From Alphaproteobacteria bacterium (lineage in GTDB: Bacteria; Pseudomonadota; Alphaproteobacteria; Rhodospirillales; Rhodospirillaceae), in contig JAURPI010000022.1 in assembly GCA_030835385.1 (NCBI GenBank), positions 178,207 through 242,206 of the forward strand: DNA of 64,000 nucleotides, given 5' to 3'. The notes below the pieces were generated by a model, which saw nothing but the letters and a program-made list of their open reading frames with translations, did not search any database and had not been told where the DNA came from. Made by a program: the position numbers and the translations under genes. This document shows positions 25,050-34,543 of this stretch, in pieces. The stretch's first letter is position 1. Each line of letters opens with the position of its first letter.

Positions 25050-26009
25050 TCACCAAAAATCCAGCCCTCGAGGCAGGCCTAGTGAACAGCCGTATTCCAG
25101 GCGATGAAAAAATTCAGAGCCATCTAGCAAAGCGGCTATAGGACTTGAGGTATACGAGCACTGTTTGTTGACGCAGTTGGGTCGCGCTTGCCATTCACAA
25201 CCAAAGTCGCCACAAAAATCAGCGAAGATTCTTTCGACCTGATCAATGCGCTGCTTGCCAAGCTTCAAGCGCATCAAGCACTGGCTTTTCGTTTGCTCAA
25301 AGCCTTGCGATTGCGTTTTCTTTAAAGTCCATTCGATATCTTTCTTCGTCCAGCACGCCGCTTGTTTGATGTGCCTGTGAAAGAGTTCTTTATCGAGTGA
25401 ACTCATGCGGCGCTTAACCCAGTGATCCGTCATGGGGCTAAACGCTTGTGAGCCATATATGTCTATATCGTTCCAGGCATCGACGCAGATAGAGCGTGTC
25501 TTTGCTAGTGCGTCAGCGCCCGTTCCACCTTTTCTGGGTATACGGGGTGAACTTTGAAGAATTGTATCTAATTCTGCCTGTTGTCGCCGAACTGGTTGAG
25601 ACGCGCGTTCAATGGCATTGGTATCTCGCGCTTCAATAGCGCTCCTAAGACGCGCCATCGATTCCAAGAGACGGTTCACCTTGTCATGCGTAGGTGCCCT
25701 TAAATACTTGGTCGTGAGAATAGTATTGTAGGAAGAGTTGTAGAGCTGGATTGCTGCGGAGTCAGCGAGTAGAACTCTTTGCTGACGCTGCTTATTCGGT
25801 TGCTCTAGAATCCCACCCAAAAAGCCAAGCCCTTCTAGAAGAAGTCTGTCCGTGTTTTGGGCGTGGACACCTGATACAGAGGTCACAGATAAAAAACATA
25901 CAGAGACAAACAGGGCAGCCTTGCCACCTGATCGCCGCCACTTAGACAATAGTCTCGTTGGGTTTTCACCAGTCATGAGACCCACGCTATAGTCACAAGT
26001 AGACGACAT
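25050..26009 (-). CDS. Exported hypothetical protein
   Basis: 319 aa. A hydrophobic signal (GKAALFVSVCFLSVTSVSGVHA) ends near residue 50; a second ATG at 25976 would shorten the N-terminus and is equally possible. The mature part is helical at first (RLLESMARLRSAIEARDTNAIERASQPVRRQQAELDTIL), then has eight or more Cys in the C-terminal half, suggesting disulfides in the periplasm. No family recognised. 46 bp upstream of the gene at 24113. Confidence 0.65.
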   Translation of the reverse strand: MSSTCDYSVGLMTGENPTRLLSKWRRSGGKAALFVSVCFLSVTSVSGVHAQNTDRLLLEGLGFLGGILEQPNKQRQQRVLLADSAAIQLYNSSYNTILTTKYLRAPTHDKVNRLLESMARLRSAIEARDTNAIERASQPVRRQQAELDTILQSSPRIPRKGGTGADALAKTRSICVDAWNDIDIYGSQAFSPMTDHWVKRRMSSLDKELFHRHIKQAACWTKKDIEWTLKKTQSQGFEQTKSQCLMRLKLGKQRIDQVERIFADFCGDFGCEWQARPNCVNKQCSYTSSPIAALLDGSEFFHRLEYGCSLGLPRGLDFW

Positions 26010-26065
26010 GTACCGATGCGGACACTTAGATAACTACTTATGACGTACGCTTTTTGCGTAGCGCA

Positions 26066-26659
26066 TTACCTCCTAAATAGAAGTATGAGTTCAGCAACAC
26101 TCGACACCTCTAGCTTCTTAAAGATATGTCGCCTGTGAACCTCAACGGTCCGGTGACTTATTTTAAGTGTTCGTGCCACTTGCTTGCTGGTAGCGCCACG
26201 TAGTAGCTCATTGAGAACACCCTTTTCCCGATTGGTCAGTAGCTTCGTGAGGTCAGCCTTAAGGATGTTTGCGAACGAGGCATCCCGAGCTTTCGGCTGA
26301 ATGGCTGACAACACAGGTTCGATTGAGAAGGGTTTCTCCAAGACATCAGCTGCGCCAGCTTTTATGGATTTTACCGCTAATGAGATCGTGGGATTGAGGG
26401 CCATAGCGAATACGGCGACTGCGGATGATTTTTCTATAGTGAGACGGATGACATCAAGCCCGCTTATGCCGGACAAAGAGAGATCGATAAGGGCGACGTG
26501 GCGGGCTTTAAAGAGGTCGCTTTCAATGTACTGCTTACCATCAGAAAAGTGCTGAGCGTGAATTGAGAACGAGAAGAGAAGGTCGTGGAGAAGATTCGCT
26601 AGGTCTTTATCCTCATCAACGATGGCAACCCATTCCGTCAAAAGTTCGTTCTCTCCCAT
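26066..26659 (-). CDS. LuxR/FixJ-type response regulator
   Basis: 197 aa. N-terminal receiver domain with acidic DEDKD, the phospho-acceptor Asp in ALIDLSLSGISGLDV, and the conserved Lys in EKPF; C-terminal LuxR HTH (LTNREKGVLNELLRGATSKQVARTLKISHRTVEVHRRHIFKKLEV). Phosphorylation would drive promoter binding. No histidine kinase is encoded nearby. A short hairpin TACGC-TTTTT-GCGTA lies 6 bases after the stop (26046-26060). Confidence 0.9.
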   Translation of the reverse strand: MGENELLTEWVAIVDEDKDLANLLHDLLFSFSIHAQHFSDGKQYIESDLFKARHVALIDLSLSGISGLDVIRLTIEKSSAVAVFAMALNPTISLAVKSIKAGAADVLEKPFSIEPVLSAIQPKARDASFANILKADLTKLLTNREKGVLNELLRGATSKQVARTLKISHRTVEVHRRHIFKKLEVSSVAELILLFRR

Positions 26660-26941
26660 AGTCCAAACGCTAACGGCCTAATGGGGCACGACATATAAGG
26701 CTTTCTACTTAAGTCGTTACTTATGAAAACACCCTCCAGCCTAAGTCTTTTTACTTATTAAGTTTCAATGTCTGTTCGTTGAACTCTGCTAATCGCATAG
26801 CGCCGTTTGATTCAGCCGTCTACCAAAGACCGCAACGAGGCACCAAAAAGATTTGAAGAGAACTCTAGTCTTTGGTCGCTCTTTGAGTCAGACGGCAACA
26901 CAATCGAAATGTAAGAAAAACTAGACATTGTGAGGTTCTCG

Positions 26942-27511
26942 ATGAAGCAAGCGAAGGTGTTATCCAAAGAAGAGTTAAAAAGAGTGCTAGCGGTCATTGC
27001 ACATGGACGACATGCAGCAAGAAACCGCATGGCGCTTATGCTGAGCTATTATGCGGGACTTAGGGTTGGGGAAATCGCCAGCCTAACGTGGTCCCAGGTT
27101 GTCGATGAAGCCGGAAGGGTAAAAGAGGAAATTCGGCTCGATAAAACCCAGACCAAGGGCGGTCAGTTTAGGACCATTTTTATCAACGCCAAGCTCAAGA
27201 GAGAGATACGAGAGTTTCAATCCACTTTTGAAGCAACACCTATGTTGGATGGCCCACTTATAAAAACGCAGAAGAGATCATTCTTTAGCGCAAATACACT
27301 TTGTCAGATGTTCGGGGAATTGTATGCATTGGCGGGTATAGACGGAGCCACATCGCATAGTGGGCGACGCTGGTTCATTACTAAGCTTGCTCACGCTGGT
27401 GTTTCAGCGAAGGTGATCATGACGCTCGTTGGCCATAAACACCTAAGCACCACGCAACGATACATCGACGTCAACGATGAGATGATGCGAACGGCTGTGG
27501 AAGTGCTGTAA
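26942..27511 (+). CDS. Small tyrosine recombinase (catalytic domain only)
   Basis: 189 aa from ATG 26942, with GAGG close upstream; GTG 26930 is an alternative. All catalytic residues are present: R41 (GLRVGEIASL), K72, H139-xx-R142 (SHSGRRW), H165 (GHKHLSTTQ) and Y174. There is no N-terminal arm or core-binding domain beyond ~20 residues, so it is about half the size of phage integrases, like the small integrases on alphaproteobacterial islands. It lies in the middle of the region, next to cusBA, and may serve a nested unit. Confidence 0.88.
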   Translation: MKQAKVLSKEELKRVLAVIAHGRHAARNRMALMLSYYAGLRVGEIASLTWSQVVDEAGRVKEEIRLDKTQTKGGQFRTIFINAKLKREIREFQSTFEATPMLDGPLIKTQKRSFFSANTLCQMFGELYALAGIDGATSHSGRRWFITKLAHAGVSAKVIMTLVGHKHLSTTQRYIDVNDEMMRTAVEVL

Positions 27512-27844
27512 CCGTTAACATGCTTTGGCATTCACAATAGGCATCTGCAAGTTCGAGTTCTACCGGCGCAAGCTGGATCAAGCCGGTGCAGTCATCGCCT
27601 CCACTACGCAAGAGATACCGCAACAGCAGGCCATTTAGTACAAGTATAGTTCACACCATGTTGACCCGTACGACCTACATGGAATTCTATCACTTCAACA
27701 AAAAGAACAGGTGTACGAGAAAGCAAAAAGACAAGCCCGAGTCGATTGCCTTTGAGTCCCCGGTGATCAATGCACCGGAGAACTTCAAAAGCAAACAAGC
27801 CCATCTCAAGGCCCGGCGCCCATCGTCCAAGCCGTCGCGACAAA
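27512..27844. other. Gene-free interval between integrase and cusA
   Basis: 333 bp between convergent genes. Reading frames here are short and unrelated to any family I know. A stem CCGGC/GCCGG occurs around 27564-27587. I see no RNA gene. Confidence 0.5.
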
Positions 27845-30800
27845 TTATTCGCGAACGACTGACACACGCTTCCACACCACATAAACTGCGGGAATAACGA
27901 TCAGGGTAAGCACCAGAGCGCTGGTCATACCACCGACCATGGGAGCAGCGATTCGGCGCATGACTTCTGAACCCGTGCCTTCGCCCATCATGACGGTGAT
28001 GAGGCCTACAATGATGGTGGCCACGGTCATCATGATGGGGCGCACACGGAGCAATGCCCCATTTGTCACCGCATCATCTAAATCTTCGAGGGTCAGCACT
28101 CTGTTTTCAGCGGCAACTTTTTCCTGCTGCGTTTGAAGGGCACGGTCCAGATAGGTCAGCATGAGAACGCCGGTTTCAACTGCGACACCGGCAAGTGCAA
28201 TAAACCCTACACCGACGGCGACGGACAAGTTGTAGTCCAGGACATGTAACAGCCATACACCACCGACAAGAGCCAGGGGAACGGTGCCGACGATGATGGC
28301 CACCTCAGCCGTGCTTCGGAAGTTCAGATAGAGCAAAACCAGAATGACGATGAGGACGACGGGAATGACGACCATGAGCCGTGCTTTCGCCCGCTCTATG
28401 TATTCGTATTGTCCAGACCACGTCAGAGCATAGCGAGGCGGCAAATCAATCTGTCTGGATACTGCCTGTTGGGCGTCATTCACAACAGAGACGACATCGC
28501 GGTCCGCCACATCGATATAGACCCAGCCGTTTGGGCGGGCGTTTTCAGAGCGGATTAGACCAGGGCCATCGTTGATGCTGATGGATGCCACCTGCCCCAA
28601 AGGAACTTGCGCGCCTGTAGGTGAAATCAATGGAAGCTGACGCAAATCCTCCAGAGAGTCGCGCAGCTCACGGGGATATCGTAAGTTGATGGGGTACCGT
28701 TCAAGCCCTTCAACGCTGTCCGCTATGTTCACGCCGCCGACAGCCGCAGCGATCATGAGCTGTACATCGGCGATGTTGAGACCAAACCGTGCTGCGGCCC
28801 GGCGGTCGATATCCACGTCGATGAATCGTCCAGCCGTTGGACGCTCGGCAAATACTGAGGATACGCCGGGAACGGACGCCAGCGCCCGCTCGATTTGCCC
28901 ACCGATGTTGTTTATGACATTTAGGTCCGGTCCGGAAATTTTGATGCCGACCGGGGTTTTAATGCCAGTGGCCAACATATCCGTTCGATTCTTAATTGGC
29001 ATGGTCCAAACGTTAGTCAGGCCGGGTACTTGAACAATGGTATCCAATTCATCCCGGAGACGTTGCATGGTCATGCCAGGTCGCCATTGGTCTCTGGGTT
29101 TTAAGCGAATGACCGTTTCGATCATGGTCAAGGGAGCCGGGTCTGTCGCCGTATCGGCCCGCCCGGCCTTGCCGTGAACAGAAGCCACTTCGGGTACGAT
29201 TTTAATCAGCCTGTCGGTCTGCTGTAAAACCTCGGTAATTTTGCCAATAGACACGCCGGGGAAGGCGCTAGGCATGTACAGCAGGTCGCCTTCGTCCAAC
29301 TCCGGCATAAATTCGCCGCCAAGTTTGGACAGCGGATAAATCGTACTCAGCGTAACCAAAACAGCAAGGACAATCACGACCAACGGTGCTTTTACCACCG
29401 CTTTAATAAACGGACGATACATCCAAATCAGCAGCCGGTTGAGCGGATTGCGTTGTTCTTTGACGATGCGGCCCCGGATAAAATATCCCATGAGGACAGG
29501 CACCAGCGTCACCGCAAGAATAGCGGATGCGGCCATGGCATACGTTTTCGTGAAGGCCAATGGTTTGAACAAACGGCCTTCTTGCGCCTGCAAAGCAAAT
29601 ACCGGAATGAAACTTAAGGTAATGATGAGGATGGAGAAAAATAGCGCGGGACCAACTTCCTGCGCGGCATCCACGACTATCTCCCAACGGTCCCGTTCCT
29701 TGTTGGAGTCCTTCTCTAAATGCTTGTGGACATTCTCAACCATTACAACTGCTCCATCGACCATGGCGCCGACGGCAATGGCGATACCGCCGAGAGACAT
29801 GACGTTGGCATTAATGCCCTGAGTTTGCATGACGGCGAAGGCCATCAACACTCCTATTGGCAGCGACACTATGATCACGAGAGACGACCTGAGGTGAAAT
29901 AAAAATGCAGCGCAAATGAGCGCTACGACAATCATCTCCTCGGTGAGCTTGCGCGTCAGGTTGTCGGCTGCCGCCTGAATCAGGGTTGAGCGGTCGTAGG
30001 TTTCGACAATCTCCACGCCTGGAGGCAATCCGGCACGCAGCTCGTTCAGCTTGACTTTGACTCGCTCGATGGTGGCCAGGGCGTTTTCACCCCAGCGCAT
30101 CACAATCACACCTCCTGCGACTTCACCTTCGCCGTTGAGGTCGCTGACACCACGGCGCATTTGTGGGCCGAATTGAATGTCAGCAATTTCGTCCAGTGTT
30201 ATCGGCGTACCGTTTGGACCAACACCGACCGGAACATCGCGCAAGGATTCAAGAGTGCTGACGTAACCGGAAGACCGAACCATGTACTCAGCCTCGGCCA
30301 TTTCGATGACGGACCCGCCCACTTCCTGGTTGCCACGCACAATGGCGGCTTTGATCCCGGCCAGATGCAAGCCAAACGCTCGTAGCCGATTAGGATCAAC
30401 AACCACCTGATATTGGCGGACCATGCCGCCAATGGTGGCAACCTCCGACACACCAGGAACGGTCTGAAGTTCAAATTTCAAAAACCAATCCTGGATAGAC
30501 CGGAGCTGCGCCAAGTCGTGTTGCCCCGAGCGATCCACCAAGGCGTATTGATAAACCCAGCCAACACCCGTCGCATCAGGGCCGAGGGCAGGTTTCGCGC
30601 TGGCGGGCAAGCGGGAAGCGGCCTGGCTGAGGTATTCCAACACCCGCGCCCGCGCCCAATACAGATCAGTCCCGTCTTCAAAAATCACGTAGACGTAGGA
30701 ATCACCAAAAAAGGAATAGCCCCGTACGGCAACGGCTTTCGGCACTGCCAGCATGGCCGTCGTCAAGGGATAGGTAACCTGATCTTCCACAACCTGTGGG

Positions 30801-30970
30801 GCCTGACCGGCATATCCAGTTTTGATAATGACCTGCACATCAGACAGGTCGGGAATAGCATCAATCGGAATTCGTTGGACGGCATACACTCCCCAGCCGG
30901 TCATCACGGCCGCCAAAAGAATAACGACAAAGCGATTCTCAACCGACCACCTAATAAGCCTCTTAATCAT
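27845..30970 (-). CDS. cusA: Heavy-metal efflux RND pump, CusA type (Cu/Ag)
   Basis: 1041 aa, full-length HME-RND inner-membrane pump. It has 12 expected helices, the conserved GAMVDGAVVMVEN in TM4 with the proton-relay Asp, and the CusA-specific stretch MPIKNRTDMLATGIKTPVGIKISG, which carries a methionine of the Cu(I)/Ag(I) relay. It would pump monovalent Cu or Ag through the tripartite complex. Its ATG overlaps the stop of the adaptor gene by 4 bases (ATGA). No outer-membrane partner lies with it; the CzcC-like protein or another TolC could serve. Confidence 0.92.
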   Translation of the reverse strand: MIKRLIRWSVENRFVVILLAAVMTGWGVYAVQRIPIDAIPDLSDVQVIIKTGYAGQAPQVVEDQVTYPLTTAMLAVPKAVAVRGYSFFGDSYVYVIFEDGTDLYWARARVLEYLSQAASRLPASAKPALGPDATGVGWVYQYALVDRSGQHDLAQLRSIQDWFLKFELQTVPGVSEVATIGGMVRQYQVVVDPNRLRAFGLHLAGIKAAIVRGNQEVGGSVIEMAEAEYMVRSSGYVSTLESLRDVPVGVGPNGTPITLDEIADIQFGPQMRRGVSDLNGEGEVAGGVIVMRWGENALATIERVKVKLNELRAGLPPGVEIVETYDRSTLIQAAADNLTRKLTEEMIVVALICAAFLFHLRSSLVIIVSLPIGVLMAFAVMQTQGINANVMSLGGIAIAVGAMVDGAVVMVENVHKHLEKDSNKERDRWEIVVDAAQEVGPALFFSILIITLSFIPVFALQAQEGRLFKPLAFTKTYAMAASAILAVTLVPVLMGYFIRGRIVKEQRNPLNRLLIWMYRPFIKAVVKAPLVVIVLAVLVTLSTIYPLSKLGGEFMPELDEGDLLYMPSAFPGVSIGKITEVLQQTDRLIKIVPEVASVHGKAGRADTATDPAPLTMIETVIRLKPRDQWRPGMTMQRLRDELDTIVQVPGLTNVWTMPIKNRTDMLATGIKTPVGIKISGPDLNVINNIGGQIERALASVPGVSSVFAERPTAGRFIDVDIDRRAAARFGLNIADVQLMIAAAVGGVNIADSVEGLERYPINLRYPRELRDSLEDLRQLPLISPTGAQVPLGQVASISINDGPGLIRSENARPNGWVYIDVADRDVVSVVNDAQQAVSRQIDLPPRYALTWSGQYEYIERAKARLMVVIPVVLIVILVLLYLNFRSTAEVAIIVGTVPLALVGGVWLLHVLDYNLSVAVGVGFIALAGVAVETGVLMLTYLDRALQTQQEKVAAENRVLTLEDLDDAVTNGALLRVRPIMMTVATIIVGLITVMMGEGTGSEVMRRIAAPMVGGMTSALVLTLIVIPAVYVVWKRVSVVRE

Positions 30971-32238
30971 GGCAACGCCCCCATGCTTGAGGAGCCCATG
31001 TCTGAGGAGCCCATGCCGTTGTCTTCTAATCGTTCAACTGACGCAGAAAAGTTGCTTTCAGAATCGATAAGAAATTGGCCGGACACGACCACCTGATCGG
31101 ACAAGGCTAACCCTTGGCGAATTTCCACATAGCCATCATTTTCAAGGCCTGAGCGAACCTCAACCGACTTGAATCGGCCATCGCCCAGGGCAACTACCAC
31201 CCGCTCGGACACACCCGTTCGGATGAGGGCTTCCACGGGAACCACCAGCGTGTCCGGGACGGCGTCCGTATGGATTTGCACATTGGCAAACATGTTGGGC
31301 TTCAGGACCCCGTCCGGATTGTCAAACTTGAGACGCGCTGTAAGAGTGCGGGTCATAGAGTCCACAGTCGGGTAGATGTAATCGACCACACCGGTGCGCG
31401 TGAAATCAGGCAGGTAGGTCATGTTGAGTGTGACGTCCTGCCCTGGCTTGACCCAAGAAGCCTGATCTTCAAACACGTCTGCCAGCACCCAGATGGATGA
31501 CAAATCCGCGATGACCATGGTTGTCATGGCAGGTTTGACGAACATCCCTTCGCCGACATTCTGTGACAGCACGACACCGCTGATGGGCGAGAGAACGGCA
31601 GTCCGGCGCTGCACGGGAGCGCCATTGCGCAAGGCTTCGATCTCGCGATTCGGCACGTCGAGCAATGCGAGGCGGCCCAATGTGATGTCCAGCATATCTT
31701 GCTCACCGCGTTGCAAGAATTGGGTAAATTCACCTTGTGCCACGTGGATATCAGGCGCGTACATTTCAAACAGCGTCTGGCCTTTGGTGACAGATTCGCC
31801 AACAGCTTTGACCGGCAACCGTTCAATCCAGCCTTCCGCCCGCACGTGCACATGGCTGATCAAGTCGTCATCGGCGGCGACATAGCCCACCGTTCTGATT
31901 GAACGTTCCAGATCGCGCAGTTCTACTAAGGCGGTGCGAATGCCGAGGCTTTGCGTCATTGCCGGTGAGACGGTGACGGTGTTAGCGCTATCACCTCCCA
32001 TGGCGGTCTCGCTGTCTTCATAAACTGGAACAAGGTCCATCCCCATGGGTGACTTTCCAGGACTAGGCCGCCTGAAATTGGGGTCCATGGGCGCGACCCA
32101 GTATAAAATGCGCGGCTCTTCGGTCGCTGCAATGTCAGGGGCTGATGTGTGGCTGCCGAATATAAGGAAGACAGCAGCCGAAAGGCCGATTCCAATAGCA
32201 AATGCCGCGAAGGCGTAAGTCAGTGTTTTGGTCGTCAT
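30967..32238 (-). CDS. cusB: RND periplasmic adaptor, CusB type
   Basis: 423 aa membrane-fusion protein. An N-terminal signal anchor is followed by a metal-binding motif of the CusB N-terminus (YWVAPMDPNFRRPSPGKSPMGMDLVP, residues 46-71) with several Met, then lipoyl/barrel-sandwich halves (GWIERLPVKAVGESVTKGQTLFEMYAPDI) and beta-barrel domain. It delivers Cu/Ag to CusA. ATG has AAGGA upstream. First gene of a leftward pair with cusA. Confidence 0.9.
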   Translation of the reverse strand: MTTKTLTYAFAAFAIGIGLSAAVFLIFGSHTSAPDIAATEEPRILYWVAPMDPNFRRPSPGKSPMGMDLVPVYEDSETAMGGDSANTVTVSPAMTQSLGIRTALVELRDLERSIRTVGYVAADDDLISHVHVRAEGWIERLPVKAVGESVTKGQTLFEMYAPDIHVAQGEFTQFLQRGEQDMLDITLGRLALLDVPNREIEALRNGAPVQRRTAVLSPISGVVLSQNVGEGMFVKPAMTTMVIADLSSIWVLADVFEDQASWVKPGQDVTLNMTYLPDFTRTGVVDYIYPTVDSMTRTLTARLKFDNPDGVLKPNMFANVQIHTDAVPDTLVVPVEALIRTGVSERVVVALGDGRFKSVEVRSGLENDGYVEIRQGLALSDQVVVSGQFLIDSESNFSASVERLEDNGMGSSDMGSSSMGALP

Positions 32239-32380
32239 ATCCGCATCCTTATCGAGTGCAAACCCGAGTCACTATCCGGTGCAGGTCCATCATTTGTGGA
32301 TGGGCGCACCAATATTGGAGATGGAAGCAACAAACCTCGGTAAGCGAGGCATAATTGTCTCCAAGACTTGTAGTGCGGAT

Positions 32381-32764
32381 TTAGACTTTAGGAGGATGCC
32401 CGGGGGGCGTCAGGGTGCGACCGGTCAGGACTGTTTCCGACGCCATCACCTGGGAAATAAATCTGAATGCGTTGGTATCATTCAGTGCCGATGCATTGAG
32501 TTGCGCAGAGCTTGCAGACGAAAAACAGAACGCCACTGGACATTCGTGACACTCATTGGAACTGTCATCGGCAGCGGTGGCACTCCCCGACTCGTCCATG
32601 GCACAGTCACCGGCTGCCATCATGTCCATGGCCACTGGTTCAGGAATCATGCTGCATTGAGGCACAATGGGTTGGAATACGACGCAAAATGCCGCCACCA
32701 TCACAAGTGTCGTGATAAAGCGTTTTCTGTGTATTCGTTTCACTGTCTCAGCCAAAACGCGCAT
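32381..32764 (-). CDS. Met/Cys-rich exported small protein near cusBA
   Basis: 127 aa. A signal-like helix (FITTLVMVAAFCVVFQPIVP) precedes a Met/Asp/Cys cluster (CSMIPEPVAMDMMAAGDCAMDE, SSNECHECPVAFCFSS) and a polar tail. Such residues bind soft metals, so a periplasmic copper- or silver-binding protein is plausible; no family name is certain. GGAAGG stands before ATG 32764. It precedes cusB by 142 bp on the same strand and may be its first operon partner. Confidence 0.65.
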   Translation of the reverse strand: MRVLAETVKRIHRKRFITTLVMVAAFCVVFQPIVPQCSMIPEPVAMDMMAAGDCAMDESGSATAADDSSNECHECPVAFCFSSASSAQLNASALNDTNAFRFISQVMASETVLTGRTLTPPGHPPKV

Positions 32765-33263
32765 TTGCCGTACCTTCCACGAACAACCCTAGCCTGCGTG
32801 CAGGCGCCAGACCAGTCATGTATGCGTGAACCCTTATATCAAAAGCGCTTTCCGCCGTATTTGTGATTCATCAAGGAAGAAAAGGAGGTATCGGTTTGTA
32901 GCCAATTGAATCGAACTACATGAAAACCTAGTGTCTGCGCAAGTTTGACTGTTGCCAATGCCCTGAAACTAACATTCTGGCTCCCCATGTAGGCTCCCCT
33001 TTTCACCAAACCACGGGCGCAACAATGGCCCAAATTAAGGTAAATAGGGGTTGCGACCCTCACCCTGTAAAGGTCGGACTCTGGATCAATGTCTTTTTGT
33101 TTCTTTTAGGCGACTTCGTGTGTGGTGCATGCTGAACAGCGATTTGTATTTGATTAAATCTTAGAAGAAGCACGTTTTCTTAGGTTATATGAATCTCGGT
33201 CCAGCGAATTAGACTTATCGATCATTGTCTGTCCCAGGTCTTAATCTCTCGCTTATTACCGCT
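32765..33263. other. Gene-free interval with degenerate repeat copy
   Basis: 499 bp. Only the repeat copy at 33168-33188 stands out. The 74-codon frame at 32839-33063 has no features of a gene. Confidence 0.5.
33168..33188. repeat. Inverted copy of the 23926 repeat
   Basis: These 21 bases equal the reverse complement of 23927-23947. The left arm (from 33153) is related but degraded, so the hairpin is incomplete. Together the copies bracket about 9.2 kb containing the small integrase, the response regulator and cusBA. Confidence 0.65.
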
Positions 33264-33692
33264 CTAGTGCCTATCAGTGAGACATTTCTCATGTGATGCA
33301 TCTGCAAGTATCCCAATAATTTTGCAGTCGCCAACTTGGCCGCCAGCGCAGCCCTCAATCATACGGGATAACTCACGCTTTAAGGCGTTGAGCCGCCGGA
33401 TACGATGTTTCACCTCATCTAAGTTTCGCCGGGCTATGGTATCTACAGTCTTACAAGATTGATCCGGGTGATCAGACATTTCGAGGAGTTCGCGTATTGA
33501 GTCCAGCGGAAACCCGAGCTCTCTGCTGTGCCGAATGAAGGCGAGACGCTGCCGGTGTTGTTCTGTGTAGCGCCGTTGATTGCTGTGTGTACGCGGTGGT
33601 TCAGGCAGTAATCCGATTTGCTCATAGTACCGGATCGTCGGCACTTTGACGTTGCAGTTGGCGGAAAGCTGGCCGATTGAAAGCTCTGTCAT
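33264..33692 (-). CDS. MerR-family metal-responsive regulator
   Basis: 142 aa. The N-terminal MerR HTH (LSIGQLSANCNVKVPTIRYYEQIGLLPEPPRTHSNQRRY) is followed by a dimerisation helix and Cys in the metal-binding positions: C79 in SCKTVD and the C-terminal CAGGQVGDC. The pattern resembles CadR/PbrR/ZntR regulators of divalent ions rather than CueR. It is divergent from the CDF gene, and the intergenic DNA holds a MerR-type promoter, so it probably controls that gene and perhaps czcCBA behind it. Confidence 0.9.
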   Translation of the reverse strand: MTELSIGQLSANCNVKVPTIRYYEQIGLLPEPPRTHSNQRRYTEQHRQRLAFIRHSRELGFPLDSIRELLEMSDHPDQSCKTVDTIARRNLDEVKHRIRRLNALKRELSRMIEGCAGGQVGDCKIIGILADASHEKCLTDRH

Positions 33693-33709
33693 GTGCTAAT
33701 TCTTTCTTC

Positions 33710-33740
33710 TTGAACCTCTAGTTACTAGAGAGATTATAGT
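33710..33740 (+). promoter_or_regulatory. MerR-type promoter with 19-bp spacer
   Basis: TTGAAC (33710-33715) and TATAGT (33735-33740) are 19 bp apart, longer than standard, as in MerR-regulated promoters. The spacer holds the perfect dyad CTCTAG-TTA-CTAGAG (33716-33730). It faces the CDF gene at 33804 and is the likely operator of the divergent MerR protein. Confidence 0.7.
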
Positions 33741-33803
33741 TGTCACATAAGATGAACAATCACGCTGTTCAACGGCTAATTTAGGACTGAAAGAGAAATA
33801 AAC

Positions 33804-34424
33804 ATGAACGGCTGCGGCTGTGGCGATGACATTAAGTTCGAGGGCCTTTCGGATGGTTACCGCAAGGCTTTATGGGCTGTCATTGCCATTAACGGCACCA
33901 TGTTCTGCGTTGAGATGGTGGCGGGCTTCGGTGCGTCCTCGCAGGCTCTTAAAGCAGATGCCCTGGACTTCTTGGGCGACACAGCAACTTACGCCTTAAG
34001 CCTCTTTGTCATTGGCCAGCCCTTGATCTGGCGGGCTCGGGCAGCGTTGTTCAAAGGCTTAAGCCTTGGAGCTATGGGTCTTTGGGTAATTGGCTCTACG
34101 GTTTATAGCGTGTTTGTATTGAAGACACCGACCGCAGAAGTGATGGGCATTGTTGGTGTGCTCGCATTAACTGCGAATCTTATCAGCGTTGGGCTTCTCC
34201 TTAAGTATAGAGATGGGGATGCCAATGTACGGTCTGTCTGGCTTTGCAGCCGCAATGACGCCATCGGCAATGTCGCCGTCATCGTTGCGGCTGGGGGCGT
34301 TTTTGCGAGCGGCACTGCTTGGCCCGACCTGCTGGTTGCCGGCGTCATGGCCAGTCTGTTTCTCAACTCGTCGGTTCAGATAATCCGCCAAGCGCGATTG
34401 GAACTTCAGGGCATTCGATCATGA
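33804..34424 (+). CDS. Cation diffusion facilitator-like metal transporter, short form
   Basis: 206 aa. Membrane helices at ~22-42, 52-70, 80-105, 115-132, 147-165 and 170-188 include the CDF metal-site motifs DALDFLGD and SRNDAIGN. The family's C-terminal cytosolic domain is absent, so it is shorter than ZitB/CzcD (~300 aa). The N-terminus begins MNGCGCGDD, a possible metal-binding patch. It would export Zn, Co or Cd. It lies under the MerR-type promoter, upstream of czcCBA. Confidence 0.85.
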   Translation: MNGCGCGDDIKFEGLSDGYRKALWAVIAINGTMFCVEMVAGFGASSQALKADALDFLGDTATYALSLFVIGQPLIWRARAALFKGLSLGAMGLWVIGSTVYSVFVLKTPTAEVMGIVGVLALTANLISVGLLLKYRDGDANVRSVWLCSRNDAIGNVAVIVAAGGVFASGTAWPDLLVAGVMASLFLNSSVQIIRQARLELQGIRS

Positions 34425-34543
34425 AAAGGCAAAGGTCAAAATCTAAGGTAAACTGGGCCTCAGATGCCCCTAGAGAAGAAAATCTGGACAAACTGGCTGT
34501 ATTCCACTTAGTTTCTAATCCTTATCAAACAGAGGTTTGAGCA

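Noticed and set aside
27586..27897. A 103-codon frame between integrase and cusA
   Set aside because: No ribosome site or family features, and it overlaps the cusA end; not called.
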